From contig CM076266.1 in NCBI GenBank assembly GCA_038380795.1, forward strand, positions 46,398,425-46,462,424: DNA of 64,000 nucleotides, in the 5' to 3' direction. The DNA comes from Pyrocephalus nanus. Its lineage: Eukaryota > Chordata > Aves > Passeriformes > Tyrannidae. The position numbers and the translations under genes are program-made. The notes beneath the pieces are model-generated. The model was not told where the DNA came from and ran no database searches. It saw only the letters and a list, made by a program, of their open reading frames with translations. Below are positions 48,533 through 61,480 of the stretch, piece by piece (within the stretch, counting starts at the first letter, position 1; every line of letters starts with the position of its first letter).

Positions 48533-49988
48533 ATCAGAAAGTTCAGTGTTCTGACCCATCTGGGTAATTCCCACACCTGAACAGCCATCAGCTCCCAAAA
48601 GGCATCAGAACAATCACACTGAGGGATGTAATAAGCTGCAGTAACTTCGACCTGGGCACACGCTGTTTTTGCAGCATCCTCATGGATAAGGTCAGTCACA
48701 ATCTGCTGCTCCCTCCCAGACTGCTCACAATAAGGCTGTGCTGCTCCCATCGATGTGGAAGTGAATAGCAGCAAACCAGAATTCAGCACAGGTTTCTTTG
48801 TGCCTGGCATTTTCCTGGCTGAACTTTGTTACAGGCTATTAAGGGATGGCACTGAACAGCGAAGATGAGATTTCACTGTGCTGTGAAACTCCCACAATAG
48901 ACTGGTAATTGAAATTGCAGGTTTCTATGAAGGACTATTCGTTGAGATCATTGGATCCATTTAGAGGAGTGCCTTGCAAGAGAGAACTGTTGTCAAAAAA
49001 TTACCCTTCCTCCCTTTCAGCCGCACCAATTTAGGGAATTCAATTCCCTGGAAAGTTCTGAAGATGTGTAGCAGATGATAGTGGCTCCTGCTCAGACAAG
49101 AAGTTTGAAGGATCTCTGAAAGGAAGAAGGACAGGAGTTACATATCAAACAGCTAACTCTAAGAAAGTTTATTGTTCTCTGGTTGATTTGTGAAACATTT
49201 GTGAAAGGGGAAAAACAGGGTGGTCCCATAGGTGGGCTCTGGGTGTCACTCATCTCATGGAAGTTGTCCATCCATGATGCCCCCTTTTACTTTGAGGAGA
49301 TGATAACCATCTGTTAGAGCAGCAGGTAAAACCCCAAAAGCCCTTTGCAAATCTCTGTAGTCCAGTGTTTACACCTATAAATCAGAATCTCTACAACCAG
49401 GAATCCTCTGCTAGCCCAGAGTGAGGTTGGACCACCCTGAGTGAAGAGCAAAAGAAATACATCATGGCCAGAATCCAATACCCTGTCTCTGGGCCCGACC
49501 CAGCCAGCCACAAGAAACCAGTACAGAAACAAAAATCACTTCAAGACTCCTTCTCCCCTTTTTTCTCTGAGCTGGGATTTTTACACCTTCTGCTACTGCT
49601 TGCTTGCATGGAGGTACTACAGCCTGGTGACCAAAGTTTGGCACTAAACTAACAATTCCGGTCAGAAAAAGAGGAATCAAAAAAAAAAATAATCTGAATA
49701 TTTCTATATTTTTATTCCTTAAAAACGAAAGCACTCTACCACAACAACAGCATTCCTTCCAAAATTCTTGTGGAACTGGATTATAAGGGCAGACAATAAC
49801 TTGCCCTGTAGCTCAGTGGGGTTTTCCCAATGCAAGCCTCATATATTTCCATAAATCCATATTATAGTAACTTTGGTAATTTCAAGCCACAAGCAATGGC
49901 AGAAAAACTATGAAAAACTATGAGCAACTCTACTGCCATCAGCAACTTTACTGTTCTCTGCAGCTTCATTTCCCTTGGAGCTTCAAGG

Positions 49989-50325
49989 ACCTCACCTGGA
50001 GTACTGCAGAAAGCTGGAGAGGGACTTTTGACAAGGGCATGTAGTGGCAGGACAAGATGGAACGGCCTTAAACTGAAGGAGGGTATATTTAGGTATTAGG
50101 ACGTAATTCTTTACTGTGAGAGTGATGAGGCCCTGGAACAGGTTGCTCAGAGAGGTTATGAACTCCCCATCACTAGAGATGCTTAAGACCAGGCTGGATG
50201 GGGATCTGCGTAACCTGGTGTAGAGGAAGGTGTCCCTGACCTGGCAGGGGATTTAGAGCCAGATAATCTTTAAGGTCCCTTCCAACCCAAACCATTCCAT
50301 GATTCTATGATTCTATAATTCTATT
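49989..50325 (+). mobile_element. CR1 LINE 3' region with internal deletion
   Basis: The order is ACCTCACCTGGAGTACTGCA, then directly GAAAGCTGGAGAGGGACTTT, GACAAGGGCATGTAGTGGCA, AACAGGTTGCTCAGAGAGGT, TTAAGGTCCCTTCCAACCCA and octamer repeats ATTCCATG-ATTCTATG-ATTCTATA. In CR1 as I know it some 200 bases (the tail of ORF2) lie between ...GTACTGCA and GAAAGCTGG..., so this copy is internally deleted near 50008. It is moderately diverged and has no open frame. Confidence 0.9.
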
Positions 50326-51916
50326 AATACACTTCAGTGATGTTTAAAATGGTGTTAAAAACTGAACAACATTATTTGGGAGTTTATCTGTTAGTTGATA
50401 TCTTCATATAATTTTGGAGTACAGTAGGAAAACTGAAATCAATTTATCCACACACAATACAAGAATGCTTATTAGCTGTAATCACAGCTACTTGTGAACA
50501 CAAACTACAGCACATTAATGAATACTAAGGGGAAATATCTTAGCCAAGCAATTTGCAGTTATGGAAACATCCTATTTTACAGTCAGGCTGCAGCAATTCA
50601 TAGAATACTTTTCCATGCTGCATAGTAGAAGACAGAAGTTTATTCAATTGACATGCAATTGCAAAGTAACAATATGGGGTTTCTGTCTGTGTTCCTGTTG
50701 CCTACTCCAGCAGTACTAAGTTATCTCCCGACATCTTACGAGCCCATCTGCTAGAAAACACTGATTTCTAGAGAGACTTTTAGTTACAAATCTCAGCTTC
50801 TCACCTTTGGGGAGCGACCATGGGAAGGTGCCTGTCCCTTCTCAAAGACCGTGCGAAGAAAACTGATTTATACCAGATGCCCTACTTAGATGACAAAGTC
50901 AGGCAACAAGAATCCCACTCTGGCATTTCCTCAGCCACTTCGTACCCACATCTTCCCTTCTTCACTCTCTAGATAATCATAATGAGGAATGTTGTGAATG
51001 AGGTACAGTTGTTAAAGTAACTAATTGAAGTAATTTCTCCCAATTTCTTTGAATTGCAATCAAAAGTTAAAGCTAAAAAATCCTTTCTTCCACTAGGAAT
51101 GAAAGTAACAACCCTTTGAAAAGTCTTGCAAAACCTGTCTTAAACAATTTCCTTTACAGTTCAGTCTGAAGATCCCAGCCTGTGTGCATTTACGTATGGG
51201 GAAAGCACGTGCCTGAAGAAAAAACATGAAGATTCTGGAAAAGATTGATTGTAGTTTGGAATGGATACCATCTTTTCTATCTCTGTTTTCCTCGCTCTTT
51301 GTTCTCAGCATTTATTTTTTAATCAACTCATACAAATACGTATTTAGTGTCACTTTGTTGGGGCAGTTGTCTGAAAATAGAACCTTGGCCATCAATTTTT
51401 CTGAAAGCTGATCTGCTTGAGCAAAGTATTTATCCCACACCATTTTCTTAAGCTTTTGTGGAAAAATAATATAAAAATTACAAAATCTATGCACTCCGAA
51501 GGCTTCCTAGCACTAGTTTATAAGGAGCACAGAACAGGCCTATAGAGCATAACAAATTCTTTCCCCCACTCTTGAAGTTTTGATTGTCACCAAACATTTT
51601 ATTAAAGGTCACACCCGTGAGCAGTTTCAGCTCTGCATTTTATTATGGGAGGTAGGTTCCTAGTGTAGCTGAAGATGCTACACATTTTTGCATTTAGCAG
51701 AGAATCCCTGTTCTGTCCTCTGCCTGCAGGAATGTAGGTGTGCATCTTCCCCAAAGGTGCCCCCGCATGGCTGTAGGAGAAATGACAAGATCTCAGATCC
51801 TCCTCTTAAATGTTTGAATTTGTATGAATATCTCAGTAGTGAATGAGACAATATATGGAATCAGTTTCCATAGATGATGTCCATCCTGGAGCACCTTTCC
51901 CCTGTCTTGACTCAAA

Positions 51917-52333
51917 ATGATGCTGTCTCAGGCCATCCTCTGGCCTTTCAGTGAGGGCACTCACTGCAGCACTAGGCAGTCAGGTGTACCCTGCTCAACC
52001 CAGGCAGGAACCAGAACTGACTGCTTTTTAGCCACTGTTTTATGGGGGTTTCCTGATGAGCCTTTCCTGAGCTTGGTCTACATAATGAAGTATAATTTAT
52101 TTTATCATGTACTATTGGAATGCCAGTTGCATCAGTGCTATATGCTTTACCCTCAAGTTTTAGGCAATCGTCTCACTGAACTCATTCATAGAAAGACTGA
52201 ACTTATCACCTGCTGTCATGCCATTAGTGTTACTGTTTTACTTTTTCTCTCTACTGCTCTACTACCTTGCAAGCTAATAATTATAGATACTTCTCCTTCT
52301 GTGAATCCCAGTGTAGGAGAACTTTCTTACTGA
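51917..52333 (+). other. Unrecognised 138-codon open frame, probably not a gene
   Basis: The frame starts at an ATGATG and ends at 52333. One predicted membrane-like segment occurs near residues 104-125. There is no signal peptide, family match or promoter context that I can recognise. Its length is within what 64 kb of non-coding DNA can yield by chance. Confidence 0.12.
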
Positions 52334-54242
52334 AGAGACATGTGCTTGAAGATCTGCTTCAGAATTTGTTCAGACCTCTAAGTTTGCAATGCAAGTCCCA
52401 CAGTGTAGCAGTTGTAGTAAATTAGGCCTTTCAATGTAACTGTTTCTTTTGTTAATTTTAAACGCAGTTGAATTTGCTGCTTTAAAAACTCCTTTAAAAT
52501 AAATCTTCTGAAAAACCCAAGCTGGTGCTTGGTCAGTGTCTAATGGTCTGGAAAATTGCTGGTTCAGAACCAATTGCTCTGTGCAAACTGGTGAAACAGA
52601 TGCTTGGCCATGCTGGTGGAAGAGATGTGAGATGTTAGTTCATAGCAGAAAGAAAAGCTCTCCAAGTGCATCTTTGACTTCTTTTAAATATACATCAAAT
52701 GTGAAATGTATATGTGAAGTACATTTTACTGTCACTCTTCCCAGGACATGTACGAATGGGCTCACAGATCTCCCAGGGTACTCCTTTATGCTGATATTCA
52801 ACCTATATAACACATTGGGATTGCTTTTTACTTTTGATTCTTAAATTGTGCAAAGATGATGGGTTTTTTCACCTCACTTAAGTGGTTTTGTCTAATTTTA
52901 CTTTCACTGGGTTTGCTCACATAGACCTGATATCTCAGGAAAGGGGGGGTGGGAAAGATCTGAATCTGTGGCAATGATACTAATCTGCACCTGATTTGAA
53001 GTAAGCTAGGGAGAGATGAATAAGGCATAAGCAGGTTCGTACAGAAGACTGGGATTCAGGACACGCTGATTTTGCTCTGTTTAACCACAAAATTCATATC
53101 TGACTCAAAGTACTTTTCCTCATCATCTTTATCCCCATTTATGCATTATGTTAATTTTAGTAATCATTTCATGAGAGGAGGAGCAAAAAAAGATTGTTTC
53201 AGAAACTGGAGCAATGAATACCAAGGAATCACTTGCTGTTAGAATAAATATAAATTAGGGTATCAGAGTTGGGAGAACTGCTTCCAGCAAGGAACAAAAT
53301 CACACATGAGTACCACACTCACACTCAAGGAAGGTACCCAAGGATGGGTTGCAAACCATCCTAGTCAGATGTAAATGCATGTTTTACATGAAGCATGTAT
53401 TTTAATCACATTTAATTAGGTGGGTCTTTATCTGAATGAGATCTTGCAGTTAGAAAATTGTAGTTGCAAGCGATTAATATCCATTATTGATGGATATCTT
53501 AGTTGATGCAAGCTTATTGGTATCAGATTAAGTATGTGCAATTAAAGATCCTAATATATAGCAGCGTCCTGTCCATGTCTGTAAATCTTGCCTGTAGTTA
53601 CCTAACAGTTAGCTCTCTATTAAAGACTAAGATAATTATGGCATAAACCACCATTTCTATGGAAAATCTGAGTGGAAGAGGCTAGGTGCAAAAACACCAG
53701 CAAAATATTTTATAACTAATACCTTTTTTCTTGTTGTTTTTAAGTTATTTCTACTGTCTGACAGTAGAAAACATAACACTTGAAAAGTATCAAAATGCAT
53801 TAGGTTAAAAGGGTGCTTTCCATTTTCGGTAGCTACAGTTGTTTAGAAAATGGATAAAGAAATCATTTTAATATCTCTACTCAAGAGTAACCTTTCATAA
53901 AAGGTTTATTATTTATTCCTTCAGACTTTATTAAATATACAGCATGGCTTGCATCCTGCAAGTTACTTACTATATCTCATGACTAGTGAGAAATGCAATT
54001 ATCTTTTAAAAAAATTGATAGAGATGTACCATTTTTGGAAGATATAACCATTGTCATTGTGCTGGAAAACAGAATTAACCTCAGGTTCCTCAAAACAGAA
54101 TTGCCCAGAGATAATCACCTTAAAAGCTGACTTGACTTTGCTTATCGACTTCAAGCAAGTAGACAAATGTAGCTAAAACTGTCTAAGTACAGCTTGGGGC
54201 AGTGGGCATGAGTGGCTTTAGTATTTTTGGACTGATATTACT

Positions 54243-54260
54243 AAAAAAAAAAAAAAAAAA
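54243..54260. repeat. Poly(A)18 tract
   Basis: Eighteen A are followed by TTAATTAAAA. No gene-derived sequence was recognised upstream that would make it a retrocopy tail. Confidence 0.85.
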
Positions 54261-57215
54261 TTAATTAAAATTCCAGCAAAATCTGAGTAAGGTTGTCTAG
54301 ATATTGGTTAAGTGATTGATATTTAAGACTGTGGGTAACTGATGAATCTCTCTAGATCACAGCAAGGCAGTTCTTGAACCTCTGTGTTCTGGTATCAGAT
54401 GCCTGGCTCTGCACACCAGTTTTTCAAGGATCATTACATGCCTGCAACTGCTACAAGTAGTTTCCTCACTGGGATAAGCTTTTCATTCTTGCACCAGTTA
54501 TAAATGTCCTGGAATACCTGTTGTGTAAAAGTTAATTTTAGTGAAGTCATTTATCAATGGCAGACAAGGTCCCTTGATATCACACTTTGCTATGAGCACA
54601 TTATACCATGTTCATTTGTCTTGCAGCTTTATTTCATGCTGTTGATTTTAGAGTAACCATGCCCCTTCTCTCCAGACCAAGATGCACCACGGTACCTCTC
54701 ACCTCCCTGTCTCTGCATCAGCCTGAATACTCAGTAGACTTTCCCCTTTTGGTCATTTATAGACACAGCTATAAAATCCAGCGTGGTAAGCCTGGAGCCT
54801 TGATATGTGAGGTCAAGGAGAGGAAGAGAAGCACAACAGCAGTGTCACAAGGACTCTGCAGACACCATATGTGAGTCAGTCGGATCCTGCTTTCTGCCTG
54901 ACCAGGAAAGAGACCTGTGCCTGGAACCTGAATTGCACACCCCTCTCAGGACCTCTCTGGTCACTAGTTATGACAATAACACATCCACACAAGTTGCTTG
55001 AGTGTGTTCCTGGCATACAAACAACCCCAAACTAGAGAGGTGAAAGTAACCTCTTCTCCATCCACTTGCATCCCAAAGGCTGGAATTTTGCCTGGAGTGT
55101 GTTTTTCTCCCAAGTTCTTGTACTGCCCTGTACTAAAGTAGAACCAAAGCATACTCAGTGGTACATTTCACTCCTCCATTCCAGCCAGCAGAAGCTGTCC
55201 TGAGCTGGGAATATGTCAGGCTCCTCAGCATAGAACTCATCTCTCACCCATGCAGTTGCATCACATGACAGAAGGCAGAGCTATTATAAGGTATTCTCCA
55301 AAACAGACAGCAGGTCATCTTTGCAGGATGGTGCAGTCCCTCGCAGGCATGAGGGATCAGAGTGCACTCGGTGCTGCCCCACAGGGAGAAGTCCTGCCCT
55401 TCAACCCTACTGCTACAACCAGGTCTACACCCCTTGGCTTTTTCATGTCTTGGCCTTCATGCTCTCCAGAGCTGCAAGAATTATTTTTCTTGAAACAACA
55501 TTTCAATCTTTACCCCTCTTTCTCAAACAAATCTCCAGGTTAGACACGCTGCAAGCACTACGGTTTCTGTTTCTCAATGCTGCCTACACTTCCCCTTATC
55601 TTCCACTTATTTCCCATCTTCTGGTGCAGACAGAGGCTGGGTTTAAGAAATTCATTGAGACACATAGAATTGTTTGCTGATCCCATGCATCTGGTTCCCT
55701 ATGTACTCAAGCTTTTACCTGCTCTCAGTTTTTTGCACAGGGTTCCATCTCTTCTCCATCTTGCTTGTGACGAGCAAGGCCTTCATTGCCTCTGCTGTCC
55801 CATGCTTCTGTTGCCCCCTGAAGGTACTTAAATCTATGAAGCTTCACAGCATGTCACACCCAAAAAACACAGGAGCTGAGGGATCTGAAGCCTAAATTTC
55901 AAAAGAACCTAACTCTTCTGCAACACGGCTGAAAAAAACACAGTTGAAAGCTCTGGGAAGGGCCTCAGCACCTCAATGCATTCCCAAGTGGCTCTGGGAG
56001 CCTGCTGGACAGGCACTCTGCTCTCTCCAGCCCCAACATTTGCACACCCCAGCTGCACCAGTGCCAGCCCAGGCTGCTCATTCGCTTCCCAGTGCTTGTC
56101 TTAGAAAGACAAGTCACTGCTGTCAAGATCAGTGACAATTAGAAAAGCAAAAATGGCAAACTTTCAGACCTTAAGAATTAACATATTTAACTGTTGCATC
56201 CAAATCTTGACCTACTTGTCAGTGGCTGGACTGAGATTACAGTCAGTCCCTTGCTCTTTTCTTAGCCCTACTGTCTATCATGTGTGTGTAATCACTTGAT
56301 GAAAGCCTATCTATAAGAACAAGCTTCTGTGTTATAAACCAGAAAAGGAATTAAACTATATTAAATTTCTAGTATCTGAGGAATATTTGATTATTTGTAT
56401 AAGTGAAACTTGTAACCTTCCCCACTAGAAAAACCTGTCCATACGGTGCTTACGTGCAACTGTGGGATAATAGCACTGCTTACAAGATGTACTTACATAT
56501 AATACATCTAGCACAAATGTTTGCTACCCTAAAATAACCTATTAACAATTAGAGCATCAGATAGTGACAGCTGTAATAAAATTATCCAAACAGTATTTGC
56601 ATTAAGAAAAGCTCAACAATACTTTTTTTAATCCTCCTGGTTTGCTGTCCCCTCACTCTTCTGCAGGTGGAATCCCTCTCTCCCCCCTCAAAGTGTGTGG
56701 GTGAATGAGTCTGGGTCTACTGCTCTCCTGTTATTTTCCTGATAGCCTTCTTCTCTATCTTAAAGGTTTGCAACAAATGGTAATCCCCTCTCTCATCCTT
56801 AAAAGCGCATCGAGCTAAGCTGACAACAAGATACTTTCAATTTGGATACAAAAAATGTCCACACATGAAATTATCCAGCAATAGCCATGTGTGACTACAC
56901 AGTCAGAAGACTTCATCATAACCCCCACGGGAATACCTGGGATTAAGCTATTGGATTCTCATCTATTCTGATTCTATCTGGTGTGCAACACCATCCAATA
57001 CATAAAAAGTGCAAAATTCCCACATACTGTGAAGAAGTCAGAAAAGAGAAACAGCTTTGTACACTATTTAATGTCTTGTTCATAAAGGTATTCTAGACTT
57101 CCATACCAAGATGAAACAAAGTAAGCAAAAATGTATTTATATATGAAAGAATAGCTAAGCATTTAAATCCCGTATTTTTTGTTATCTGATGGAGTAAGAG
57201 TGCCCCATTTTTCAA

Positions 57216-57654
57216 ATAGAATCATCAAATCATAGAATCACTGAGGTTGGAAAAGACCTGTAAGATCATCGAGTCCAGCGATTACCCTAAGATTGCCAAG
57301 TCCACCACTCAACCATGTCCTTAAATGCCACATCTATAAGTCTTTTAAATACCCCCAGGTATGGTGACTCCATCACTTCCCTGGGCAGCCTGTTCCCATG
57401 CTTAAAACCCTTTCCATGAAGACATTTTCCCTAGAATCCAATCAAAACCTCCCCTGGCACAGCATGAGGTCATTTCCTCTTGTTTTATCACTTGTTAATG
57501 GAGATCAACCCCCACCACACTATAATCTCCTTTCAGGCAGAGAACAATAAGGTCTCCCCTGAGCCTCCTTTTCCCCAGGATGAAGAACCCCAGCTCCCTC
57601 ACCTGGTCCTCATAAGCCCTTTCACCAGCTTTGTTGTCCTTCTTTGGACACACA
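57216..57654 (-). mobile_element. CR1 LINE 3' region, minus orientation
   Basis: The plus strand begins ATAGAATCATCAAATCATAG, then GAGGTTGGAAAAGACCTGTA, GATCATCGAGTCCAGCGATT and CCAAGTCCACCACTCAACCA. It continues with CTTCCCTGGGCAGCCTGTTC, AACCTCCCCTGGCACAGCAT, GGTCTCCCCTGAGCCTCC and CCTTCTTTGGACAC. This is the reverse complement of a CR1 tail from the ORF2 C-terminus to the octamers. It is of the same subtype as the copies at 16018 and 63296 and is 5'-truncated near 57654. Confidence 0.93.
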
Positions 57655-60600
57655 GTTAAGGTATCTGGTCAAAAGTGATTGGTTTAATTTAATTAGCCAT
57701 GTAATCTGTTAGCTAGAACCTATAGATTTATTTCTAGATTTATTTCTAATTGTACTTTTTGACATTTATATCTGGGATGCTACTGTCCCTAAGTAGTGCT
57801 AAATTACCTGTGACATACTATTTTATGGATTGGTTAATTTGAAATTAAGTTCTGTGTTTGTTTTTATGAACTGTTAACACAACCCATCTCACTTGAAATG
57901 CTGTACACAGCACAGAGGACACTCTACTTGCTGCATGAGCACAGCTACTAGGAGTCACCCTCCTGATTTTATATGATTATCCCAGTTGCTATTGCCTTGT
58001 CTCCCTTGGATAAGTTAACACAGACTTGCCACAAAATATAATAATTAAAATTAGACATTAGGGATGCAACCTGCAAGTATTTATGTCATCTGCCATTAGT
58101 CAGGACTGGTAAAGCTTGTTAAACATCTCCAGTAGTTCTGTACAATTTTTTAGAACACTGTCTGAAATGCAAAAAACACAAGCAAACAAGTTTTTGGTAA
58201 TATGATATCCAGCTATTTTGTTTGACCCCAAAATGAAATGGACTGTCTAATACTCAGGAAGGACTACTTTATATGTAAGTTAATTAAATTATGGAATGAA
58301 AGACTGAATATGTTTTATTTATCTGAGAAATCACCAAAATCAATTAGAGAAAGCAAACTTCATATAATTGTTCCTTTAAAGGAGCTGCTGTGCAAGCAAG
58401 CCATCAGAAAAGTAGATGGAGTCTTTTTCCTGTAAGAAATTCAAATAGCACTGGGCAGCACTTTGTCCTTTTCACATACCTTTATTTTCTTATATGTGTG
58501 TTCAAAACACAGCCATCAGTTCAAAATGAAAATCAGTTTATAGACCACAGCTAAATACAAGGCATAAACTGCTTGCATTGCATCAGGGAATGTCTGTGCT
58601 GCAGTGGGAGAATAAATGACTGAGCAGTAAAAGCTCCAGTGTGCAAGGGCTCCCCATGTCACCTCCCAGCACCACGCAGAGGGGCACGATGAGCCACGGA
58701 AGCAGAGGTGTGGTGAGCTTGGAGATGGGGCTTCTTCCCTCTCTCCAAGGTTCCCCCCCAGCTCTGGGTGCCCACACTGGCGCTCCCAGCAGCTTTGCCA
58801 GCACACCTTTGGTCCTGGGACATGGACCCTCAGCACTTCTCCCTGTGAGCTGAACTTCAATGGCGAGGTTACACAGGGTAATCAAATGATGAAAGATAGA
58901 TAAGGGAATGACAGGACAGGTATTTCAGCATTTTTTTCCAAGTCCTTTGTGGGATTTACAGCTGGTTAAGAGAGGACATATGCTGATCAATATTGAAGAG
59001 CTACAGCAACCACAAATATGACACCTCATATTTCAATTATTTCATATTATATCTCATATCTCAATTAGCAGATTTCCAGAGTTTCTGAAGCACAGGTTGA
59101 AAATCCAAGTGTTATGAGAGCAAGCATCCTTCAGAGTTGCTCTTGGACCAAGCATGAGTCAACACAGAGGTTTCAGACATGAAAAGCTACAACATTTATA
59201 AGAAACTGTTTAACAAAACACACCATGTACATTCATCTCTCTGAACAAACTCATCTGAAATTTGGGGAGGAAAGGGATCAATAATTCCACATTTTTTTAC
59301 ACCTCAGTATCCAACTGAAACTAGATTCCCTGTGGAGCAAGCCAGCCCACCTAACCTGACAGATACTGGTACACAGTGGTCTAGAGCAGCAGTAAGAGTA
59401 ATGAAATTGCAATGAATCACAATGATGAACAGCCTGAGGCAACAGCTCATCCTGTGAAGGACCATTCTAAAAAATGTTTTTCTTTTCTGTCAGTGAAATA
59501 TTGTCCTGTCAGAAAGCACTGATGAATGAGTTATTGTGGATATGACCCATCTCTGCAGAAAGATGAATCTGCCTGTTCCCAGGGAGCACAATGCGAGGCT
59601 TAACAAGCCCATCCATGAACCAGGGCACTTTAATCCAGACAAGCATGCAGAGCAGCCTCTGGCTGGCACGGTTTTAGAAGAGCCAAGCACTAGATCCCTG
59701 TCCAGTGTGCTCCTAGAGCTGTGAGAATAACAGGTATAACAATAATTTGCTCATATATGAAAAAACAATGGGAGCTTCAGGCTATAAAACAAAGCAAAGG
59801 GATGTAAACCTGTTTCTAAATGAGCTAACCAATAGAAAATCAGGGTCATATTTTCTAAGATTATGACAAGGTTTTACAATGGAAATTAGATCCATGTTCC
59901 TCGTCTTAAGCAAAGCTTACCAAGGACCCATTTAGAACATATATGCCATTGTCATACACTTCACGAGTAAAGCAGATTTGGAAAATTAGATTGAAACAGG
60001 TAAAACATGATGTTTTTAAGGACTGGGAAATATTTCATACAGATCATGTGCCACTAAACTCACAGCAAGAAAAACAGGATGAAACACGACCTGGTCATGG
60101 TTGCATTTACGGAGAACATTCTTTAACTAATTTGAGGCAGATTAGATCCTTTGTATTTATAATATTTTGGGGCAGTCATTGTCATCTCTCTAGTAAACTC
60201 AGGTTTAGAAAGAAATCAGTGGAGATTACTAAAAAGAGGAAAAGGATGGGGTCTGGTTTTGTCTCAGGACAGCAGTGTTGGACAAGTCATTGCCTTTAAC
60301 ACCTGCACCCCATCTAACTCTATAATTAACAGTCAGTCACCATTGACTTTGGGTACAATTTCACAGCACAAGGTTCTCTTCTAAATTTGTCTTGTAACTG
60401 AACAAAATGTTAGCACTTCATTAATGTTAACTGCATTTTCCAGCAAACTTCTAATATGCATCGACTTCTCATGACAGCCTCTGTTGTTTCTGGGTGTCCT
60501 GGCCAAGATCCTTGAGCTAAGAAGTAATTAGTGTTTTCCATGTCTGGAAAGATGGATGTTTGGACAACTTAGCATCCTTCACACTTCAGCTTTGGCGGAG

Positions 60601-60799
60601 GAGAAGGAGGTAAGATCACTTGCCCATCCTTCAAGCATCTATCCCAGCACCATCCACACAGCTTCTGTCCCACGCATCCTAACAGCACAGAAGCATCCCA
60701 GTGGCAGCCCTAAAATTCACTGGATGGGGCAGAATATATAGCTTGTCTTTTCTAGTGATGCAGCAGAATTTTTAGATCCATTTGAAAACTGTTTTCTTT
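57655..60799. other. Unique non-coding DNA, no gene seen
   Basis: This is AT-rich sequence with a GC-richer patch at 58620-58860, where overlapping frames on both strands stay open without a recognisable product. A frame at 59536-59724 (+) follows a CTCTGCAG acceptor-like sequence but matches nothing I know. Confidence 0.45.
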
Positions 60800-61480
60800 C
60801 TTTCCAAAGACCAGAAAGACTCGGGTTTACAGTGGTAGCTAATTGTGCCTTCATAATAATCTCATTAAAAATTTATTTTATGGTTCAGTTACTTACAAAG
60901 AGGTTTGTATGTAAATTTGAACTCAATGTTCAAGGGATTACAGAAAAGGTGATATGCGGGTGAGCTGCTTTTGTAGCAGTACCTACAAGCTGATATCGAA
61001 CGTAATTACAAATATTTTCCAATTTTGCTGCTAAAAAGAGCCTTCCTCACATGCTTTTACCAAGAGATGATGACGAAGTTTCTTCCCCAAGACAATAGGC
61101 TTGGAACTCCAAGCCTCCTGCGCCAAAGGAGCCCACCTGGATGCATGAGTGCTCCAGCCTGGCTGCCTCACACTGCTGGGGACTCTGTGCCATCACAAGG
61201 GAACTGTGAAAATGACTGCTGGCGAGGGCAGAGACACTTGCAACATCCATGTGATTAATGCAAGCTATGCTTGCAAAAGCAGATGGCAAAATCTGACCTG
61301 CATTAATCACACTAAGAAGGGGAATTATTTTGCCTGTCGCTGTGATTAGGCTGTGTCAGAAGGAAACCTTTTCCATGTTGGCAATTGTTAATATTTACTG
61401 AAACACTTTAAAGCACTATTTAACTAAACTTCATTTCACTATGAATAAGGCCCTCCCTTGCTCTTTTCACCCAATTGCCC
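60800..61480. promoter_or_regulatory. Candidate distal enhancer / conserved non-coding block
   Basis: A repeat-free block dense in homeodomain-type cores (TAATTG, TCATTAAA, GTAATTAC and TGTGATTA copies) surrounds a conspicuous inverted motif pair at 61250-61311. Three copies of TGTGATTA lie at 61250-61257 (+), 61304-61311 (-) and 61341-61348 (+). TGATTAAT within two of them fits the PBX-HOX composite site TGATNNAT. No open frame or repeat explains it. The regulatory role is inferred from motif clustering alone. Confidence 0.35.
61250..61311. repeat. Inverted repeat, 13-bp perfect arms
   Basis: TGTGATTAATGCA (61250-61262) and TGCATTAATCACA (61299-61311) are perfect reverse complements separated by 36 bases. 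A smaller nested dyad, GCAAGC-TAT-GCTTGC, spans 61260-61274. The outer arms carry TGATTAAT sites facing each other. Confidence 0.85.

Larger units (their letters stand above)
39896..49988. other. Unique non-coding DNA with simple repeats
   Basis: No coding exon or interspersed repeat is recognised in about 10 kb. The stretch contains poly(T)15 at 41714-41728, a T-rich patch at 46840-46900, a C8 run near 46756 and an (ATT)n tract at 48510-48532. An open frame at 42678-43229 (-) has no ATG until far inside, and the frame at 48451-48810 (-) reads through the ATT repeat; neither looks real. Moderately GC-rich patches near 41830-42110 and 43740-43990 were not identified. Confidence 0.45.
50326..57215. 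other. Unique non-coding DNA with simple repeats
   Basis: No repeat family or exon is recognised in about 6.9 kb. An ATG-initiated 138-codon frame at 51917-52333 (+) contains a hydrophobic C-terminal stretch (ISVTVLLFLSTALLPCKLIII) but no recognisable domain. A poly(A)18 tract lies at 54243-54260. Somewhat GC-richer DNA near 55930-56080 was not identified. Confidence 0.45.

Noticed and set aside
48451..48810. 119-codon minus-strand frame
   Set aside because: The frame reads through the (ATT)n microsatellite, giving a poly-Asn run, and nothing in it is recognisable.
59536..59724. Possible coding exon after a CTCTGCAG acceptor-like site
   Set aside because: It has only 62 codons, no clear donor at a sensible position and no family resemblance. 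It is too weak to annotate.
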